DNA from: Catellatospora vulcania
GTDB taxonomy: Bacteria > Actinomycetota > Actinomycetes > Mycobacteriales > Micromonosporaceae
Direction of reading: 5' to 3'
Assembly: GCF_009720385.1 (NCBI RefSeq)
Contig: NZ_WARX01000001.1
Span: 1,364,001-1,428,000, forward strand
Length of the DNA stretch: 64,000 nucleotides
Shown here: in pieces, positions 60,001-64,000 of the stretch
Layout of the letters: every line of letters begins with the position of its first letter
Position numbering within the stretch: position 1 is the first letter of the stretch
Position numbers and translations under genes: made by a program
Notes under the pieces: generated by a model
Told to the model about the DNA's origin: nothing
The model's database searches: none
The model's input: the letters and a program-made list of their open reading frames with translations, nothing else

Positions 60001-63000
60001 GCTGGCCGCTGTGGCAGGACGGCGGCATGGCGGTCGACGAGGGAACCCGGCGCATGTTCGCCCAGCGCTGGAACATGGTGCCCATGCGCACCGAGCTGGC
60101 GCTGCGCGTGTTCTGCCAGGCGGTCGCCAGTGCCGAGCCGGTGCTGCTGGCCGTCGAGGGCGCAGGCGAGCAGGCGGCCCCGCCGCCCGTACCGGCACCC
60201 GTACCGGCGGTGACGGTGAGCGGCGAGCCGCAGACCCGGGCCGCCGTCGAAGCTGAACTGCGGCGCATCGCCGCGGGTTTCCTGCTGGTCGAGCCGGCCG
60301 AAGTGGACCTGCGGGCGGAGCTGTTCGAGCAGGGGTTCGACTCCATCTCGCTGACGCAGCTCGTCAACGCCGTCAACGACAGCTACGGACTGGCCCTGCT
60401 GCCGACCGTGCTGTTCGAGTGCCCGAACCTGGAGGCGTTCGCCCGCTACCTGTGCGAGCACCACGCACCGGAGGTCACCCCGGCGGTTGCGGCCGCCGCG
60501 CCCGTCGCGGCGGTTGCCGAGGTGACGCCGATCGCCGTGCCGGTTGCGGAGGTGACGCCGATCGCCGTGCCGGTTGCCGAGGTCGTGCCGGCCGCGGTGA
60601 CCGAGCCCGCCGCCGCACCGGCCGTCCGGGTCCGTGACCACGGCACCACGCCCATCGCCGTGATCGGGATGGCCGGGCTGCTGCCGGGCTCGGCCGACCT
60701 CGACGAGTTCTGGCAGCACCTGATGGCCGGTGACCACCTCGTCCGGCCGGTGCCCGCCGATCGCCACGATCTGCTGTCCGACACCAGGACCCGGGACGTC
60801 AGTGGCGGCTTCGTCGACGGCGTGGCGGACTTCGACGCCGCGTTCTTCGGCATCTCCGCCGCCGAGGCCGCCCTGATGGACCCGCAGCAGCGGCTGTTCC
60901 TGGAGGTCACCTGGCGGGCCGTGGAGGACGCCGGATACCGCCCCAGCGCGCTGGCGGGCAGCCGCACCGGCCTGTTCGCGGGCGTGTCCACCTCGGACTA
61001 CCTCGACCTGCTGCACCGCAACGGGGTCGACGTGCAGGCGCACACCGCGACCGGGCTGTCCCACTCGATCCTGGCCAACCGCGTGTCGCGCCTGCTGGAC
61101 CTGCGCGGGCCCAGCGAGGCGATGGACACCGCCTGTTCCAGCGCCCTGGTGGCGATCCACCGTGCCGCCCGCGCCATCCTCGACGGCGACTGCGACCTGG
61201 CCATCGCGGGCGGCGTCAACGTCACCCTCAGCCCGGGTCTGTTCGTCGCGTTCGTGAAGTCGGGCATGCTGGCCGCCGACGGGCGGTGCAAGACGTTCGA
61301 CAAGTCCGCCGACGGTTACGTACGCGGCGAGGGCGCCGGGGCGGTGCTGCTCAAGCGGCTCGACCACGCCGAACGTGACGGCGACGCCGTCTATGCGGTG
61401 CTGCGGGCCAGCGCGGTCAACCACGGCGGGCGCTCCACCTCGCTGACCGCCCCGAATCCCGAAGCCCAGTCGCAGGTGCTGATCCAGGCGTACGAGCGGG
61501 CCGGGGTCGACCCGAGCACCGTCACCTACATCGAGACGCACGGCACCGGCACGTCGCTGGGCGACCCGGTCGAGGTCGAGGGGCTCAAGCGCGCCTTCGA
61601 CCACCTGTACACCACCGCCGGGCTGGCCAGGCCGCAGCGGCCGCACATCGGGCTGGGCTCGGTGAAGACGAACGTCGGCCACCTGGAGTCCGCGGCGGGC
61701 ATCGCCGGGGTGCTCAAGGTGCTGCTGTGCCTCAAGCACGAGCAGTTGCCGCCCATGCTGCACTTCCAGGAGCTCAACCCGTACCTGCGGCTGGAGGGCA
61801 CGCCGTTCTTCATTCAAAACCAGGGCGGTGCGTGGACCGGAGCGACCGAGCACGGCGTCCGGGTACGCCGGGCCGGGGTGAGCTCGTTCGGATTCGGCGG
61901 CTCCAACGCGCACGTGGTGCTGGAGGACTACGCCGCCCCGCCGGTCGACGGGCCCGCGACGCCCGCGACGCCGTCGGTCGCGTCGCACCTGTTCGTGCTG
62001 TCCGCTCCCCGCCTGGACACGCTGCGCGGCTACGCGGCGAACCTGGCCGGGTTCGTGAAGGACAACCCGGACGCCGACCTGAGCCGCATCGCGTACACCC
62101 TGCAGACCGGTCGTGAGGCCTACCGTGAGCGGCTGGCCGTGCTCGCCCCCGACGCGCAGCGGCTGGTCGAGGCGCTGTCGGCGGCGGCGCGTGACCTGCC
62201 CGGCGGCGACACGCTCTTCCTGCAGGCTACCGCCGACGAGGCGGCCCCACCGGCCGAACCCGACGCCGACGCCGCCGACCTCGCCGAGGCGTGGGTCAAC
62301 GGCGCGCTGGTGGAATGGGAGCTGCTCTGGGCAGACCAGCGTCCGCGGCTCATGTCGCTGCCCGGCGTCCCGTTCACCAAGGTGCGCCACTGGTTCAAGG
62401 TGCCCGCGGCCCAGGCCGCCGTCGCTCAGGCTCCTGCTGCTCAGGCTTCCGTTGCTCAGGCGGCGACTGCTCAGGCCGCTGTCGCTCCGGCCCCTGTCGC
62501 TGCGGCGACCGTCGCCAAGGAGGCTGCGGTCCAGCCGTCCGCGGCCGTGACCGGGCCGTCCGCGGCTGCGGCACTCCCGTCACCGGGATCTGCGGCAGCC
62601 GGGGGCACGCAGGTCACCGACCGTCGCCGCCCGGCAGGCGAGAAGATCCGGCTGGCCGCGGCCCCGGCGCGCGGCCGAGGCGGTCTCACCCTGGCAGCGC
62701 GGCCAGGCAGCGCCGCGTCGCCGCCCCGCGAAGCCGGCGGCGAAACCACGCCGACAGCACCCGAGCAGCCGCAGACCACCGCGCCCGCTACGGCACCGGC
62801 GAGCCATCGGGAGCCCGACGCCGACGCTCGCGGCGGTGCGGCCGGCGCGGCCGAGGTCGACGGCCTGATCCGGGACAGCCTGGCCGAGGTGCTCGATCTC
62901 CCCGCCGAATCGATCACGCCGACCAGCTCCTTCACCGGCATCGGCCTGGACTCGATCTTCCGCATGGAACTGGTACGCCGCATCAACACCGCCTACGGGC

Positions 63001-64000
63001 TGGAGCTGAAGGCCTCGGAGCTGTACGACTTCGACACCGTCGCCGAGCTCACCAGGGAGGTGCTGGCCGCGATCGCCGCCTCGCCGCAGGCCGCACCTGC
63101 CGTACCCGACCCGGCGCCCGCCGTGCCGGAGCCTGCACCGGCCGCCGAGGCGCTGCCCACACCTGCCCTCACCCCGCCGCCCGCACCCGCCGTGCGTCCT
63201 GCCCCGGCCGCACCCGCGGCGGCCCCCGTCGCCGGGCCCACGACCGGGGGCGATCACGCCGCGGCGCAGGCGCACCTGGCCAGGCTGCTGTCCACGGTGG
63301 CCGGCCGGGCGCTGCCCGCCGACGCCGGTCTCGCCGACGGCGGGCTGACCTCGTTCGACATGCTGCGCAGCGTGAGCGTGCTGGAGAAGCGGTTCGGCGC
63401 GTTGCGCAAGACGCTGCTGTTCGACCACCCGACGATGCCGCAGCTGGCCGGTCACCTGATCGAGCAGTACGGGTCCGGCGCGGTGGCCCGCCTGGCCGAG
63501 GCCGCCGACCTGGCCGAGGCCGGCTCGGCGGGCAGCGCCGACGGCGTCGCGCTCACCCCGGCGGCCCCACCGCCCGCGGGCGGGTGCGCCATCGTGCGCA
63601 AACGCAGCCTGCCGGAGTATCCGGAGCTGGCCGAACTGGTCGCGACCCTGGACAGCCGCTGGGCCAAGGAAGGCGGCCTGGCCGGACGCGACATCGCCCC
63701 GCTGATATTCCTCGGGGCCGAACGGGAGGGCTACTTCAACTTCTCCCGGCGCGACGACGTCCTGTTCGCCTGGAGCTACGTCGGCTCGCGCGAATACCTG
63801 CCCGTCCTGGTCGAGCAGTACGTCGCCTACGCCGACCGGCACCGGCTGCGGCCCAACTTCCTGTCGATGGAACGTATCGAGCAGGTGGCGGGCGTCGACT
63901 ACACCGCCACGCCGTTCGGCGCGATCCAGCGGCTGGAGGACCTGGGCTCGTTCACCCTGTCCGGCAGCCGTATGCAGCGGCTGCGCTACATGGTGGGCAA
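45537..64000 (+). CDS. Trans-AT PKS assembly-line protein 2 (LnmJ-like), partial at window end
   Basis: One open frame runs from ATG 45537 to the window end; I checked that the ketosynthase blocks at 48.2, 51.9, 56.2 and 60.7 kb and the final domain are all in this frame. At least 6154 residues are present. Domain order: DH - ACP - KR - KS4 - ECH2 - ACP - KS5 - DH - KR - ACP - KS6 - DH - KR - ACP - KS7 - ACP - ACP - C-terminal domain (cut). There is no AT and no methyltransferase. KS4-KS7 all keep Cys-His-His, so with KS2 and KS3 there are six elongations. The start overlaps the previous stop (ATGA), with GGAG 11 nt upstream. No thioesterase is seen yet; it should lie beyond 64000. Confidence 0.92.
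50205..50300 (+). repeat. 48-bp in-frame tandem duplication in linker
   Basis: Two copies of a 48-bp unit coding for a 16-residue Ala/Pro-rich block (D-x-AAPARL-x-AATPAPA), followed by a partial third. It lies just before ECH2 and is a flexible spacer made by recent duplication. Confidence 0.85.
51093..51149 (+). repeat. CCGCAG hexamer repeat encoding (Pro-Gln)n linker
   Basis: CCGCAG is repeated about nine times with one CCGCAC variant, giving a Pro-Gln hinge between ECH2 and the ACP. This is the same style of hexamer expansion as the Pro-Thr linker at 43864. Confidence 0.9.
51873..56070 (+). other. Assembly line 2: KS5-DH-KR-ACP module
   Basis: KS5: Cys2283 (DTACSSSLVAVH), EAHGTGTHLGDP, KANIGHTTTAAG. 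DH: His2692 in DHVMGGTPLLPG and Asp2849/Gln2853 in DAALQVIAAL, a complete pair. KR: GGTGGLG, LFSSAVSF and QANYAAAS, with the B-type Asp in VLRDRT. ACP: Ser3468 (YGVDSLLSQN). Expected output: an enoyl unit. Confidence 0.87.
54885..54956 (+). repeat. 36-bp in-frame tandem duplication
   Basis: Two 36-bp units differing at two positions, each coding for PLPADGPxxSNG, inside the structural half of the KR in the KS5 module. Degenerate relatives (LASLNG, LAPLDG) follow. Confidence 0.85.
56163..60460 (+). other. Assembly line 2: KS6-DH-KR-ACP module
   Basis: KS6: Cys3713 (DSACSSSLTAIH), EAHGTGTSLGDP, KANIGHLEGAAG. DH: His4184 in DHRVGGARWLPG and Asp4340/Gln4344 in DGALQVIAAV. KR: GGTGALG, LFSSIVGETGNIG and DYAYANAF, with the B-type Asp in VLRDGL. 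ACP: Ser4936 (QGFDSISLTQ). Expected output: an enoyl unit conjugated with the previous one. Confidence 0.87.
60512..60590 (+). repeat. 30-bp in-frame tandem repeat in ACP-KS7 linker
   Basis: Two near-identical 30-bp units coding for VAEVTPIAVP and a diverging third (VAEVVPAAV). It is a linker expansion between the KS6-module ACP and KS7. Confidence 0.85.
60648..63470 (+). other. Assembly line 2: KS7-ACP-ACP module
   Basis: KS7: Cys5200 (DTACSSALVAIH), ETHGTGTSLGDP (Thr for Ala beside the His), KTNVGHLESAAG. There is no reductive domain. Two carriers follow: Ser5806 (GIGLDSIFRMEL) and Ser5939 (DGGLTSFDMLRS), separated by about 80 Pro/Ala-rich residues. Tandem carriers without a KR are typical of modules where HMG-synthase chemistry acts on the beta-keto, so a second branching site is possible. 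Confidence 0.85.
62407..62505 (+). repeat. Degenerate Ala/Gln-rich linker repeat
   Basis: A 15-bp-periodic degenerate repeat built on GCTCAGGC, coding for repeating VAQA / AAQA units between KS7 and the tandem carriers. Confidence 0.7.
63582..64000 (+). other. Assembly line 2: C-terminal domain of unknown function (cut by window)
   Basis: From about residue 6016 the sequence has no PKS-domain motif: FLGAEREGYFNFSRRDDVLF, AWSYVGSREYLPVLVEQYV, RPNFLSMERIEQ and YTATPFGAIQRLEDL. It resembles GNAT-fold DUF2156/lysylphosphatidylglycerol-synthase-like domains (tentative). In leinamycin-type synthases a DUF precedes the SH cysteine-lyase and thioesterase domains; whether this is that DUF needs the sequence beyond 64000. 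Confidence 0.5.

Noticed and set aside
61540-61580. KS7 as non-elongating because of ETHGTGT
   Set aside because: Only the residue before the His is changed; Cys and both His are present.

Overview
The window is very GC-rich DNA with GTG starts, Tat-type and lipoprotein signals, a SigE-family sigma factor and ATGA-coupled genes. This fits an actinomycete, most likely a Micromonosporaceae-type filamentous genus (family-level placement is inference). The left 16-18 kb looks mostly like ordinary chromosome. The right 44-46 kb is one end of a large biosynthetic gene cluster that runs off the window.

Layout. 1-3.1 kb: partial DHA2 drug-efflux MFS pump, small membrane protein, alpha/beta hydrolase, membrane-anchored hypothetical. 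3.1-6.2 kb: secreted NamZ (DUF1343) and NagZ (GH3) pair for muropeptide trimming. 6.6-8.0 kb: otsA. 8.2-11.3 kb: a sigma factor fused to a membrane anchor and a propeller-like domain, a methyltransferase and a DUF3224 protein. 11.5-16.4 kb: a four-gene oligopeptide-type ABC operon. 16.4-22.1 kb: Suc/Fer-like ferredoxin, two Crp/Fnr regulators, a cytochrome P450 and a cation/proton antiporter. 22.2-27.5 kb: a family protein of unknown function, HMG-CoA synthase homologue, enoyl-CoA hydratase and a fused acyltransferase/PfaD enoylreductase, i.e. trans-acting PKS enzymes. 27.7-64 kb: a second copy of the unknown-function family, a free-standing adenylation-carrier protein with an exact threonine code (DFWNIGMVHK), a SyrB2-type non-haem iron halogenase (H-Q-A facial motif), a SyrC/CmaE-type aminoacyl shuttle with a Cys nucleophile, and two giant assembly-line genes. 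The second giant is open from 45537 to the window end.

How the genes work together (inference from domain logic). Thr is loaded on the free A-PCP, chlorinated at C4, and shuttled to the N-terminal carrier of the first giant protein. A Cy-Cy-A-PCP-Ox unit condenses it with a probable Cys and makes a thiazole. A non-elongating KS passes the chain to six elongating ketosynthases (KS2-KS7), none with a cis-AT, so the AT/ER protein supplies malonyl units in trans. HMG synthase, ECH1 and an ECH2 domain built into the KS4 module make a beta-branch. Two amino acids plus six AT-less PKS modules, an AT-ER fusion, HMG-synthase enzymes, a Crp-type regulator and a P450 are the hallmarks of the leinamycin family. 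I therefore read this as a leinamycin-type macrolactam cluster with an unusual chlorothreonine starter. The terminal part (expected SH lyase and thioesterase) lies beyond the window.

Regulation. A 22-bp dyad with exactly the CRP geometry (TGCTC-N6-GAGCA) lies upstream of the P450. Degenerate versions lie upstream of both biosynthetic operons and, more weakly, upstream of the first Crp gene and the ABC operon. Both Crp proteins carry almost the same recognition helix, so they probably read the same site.
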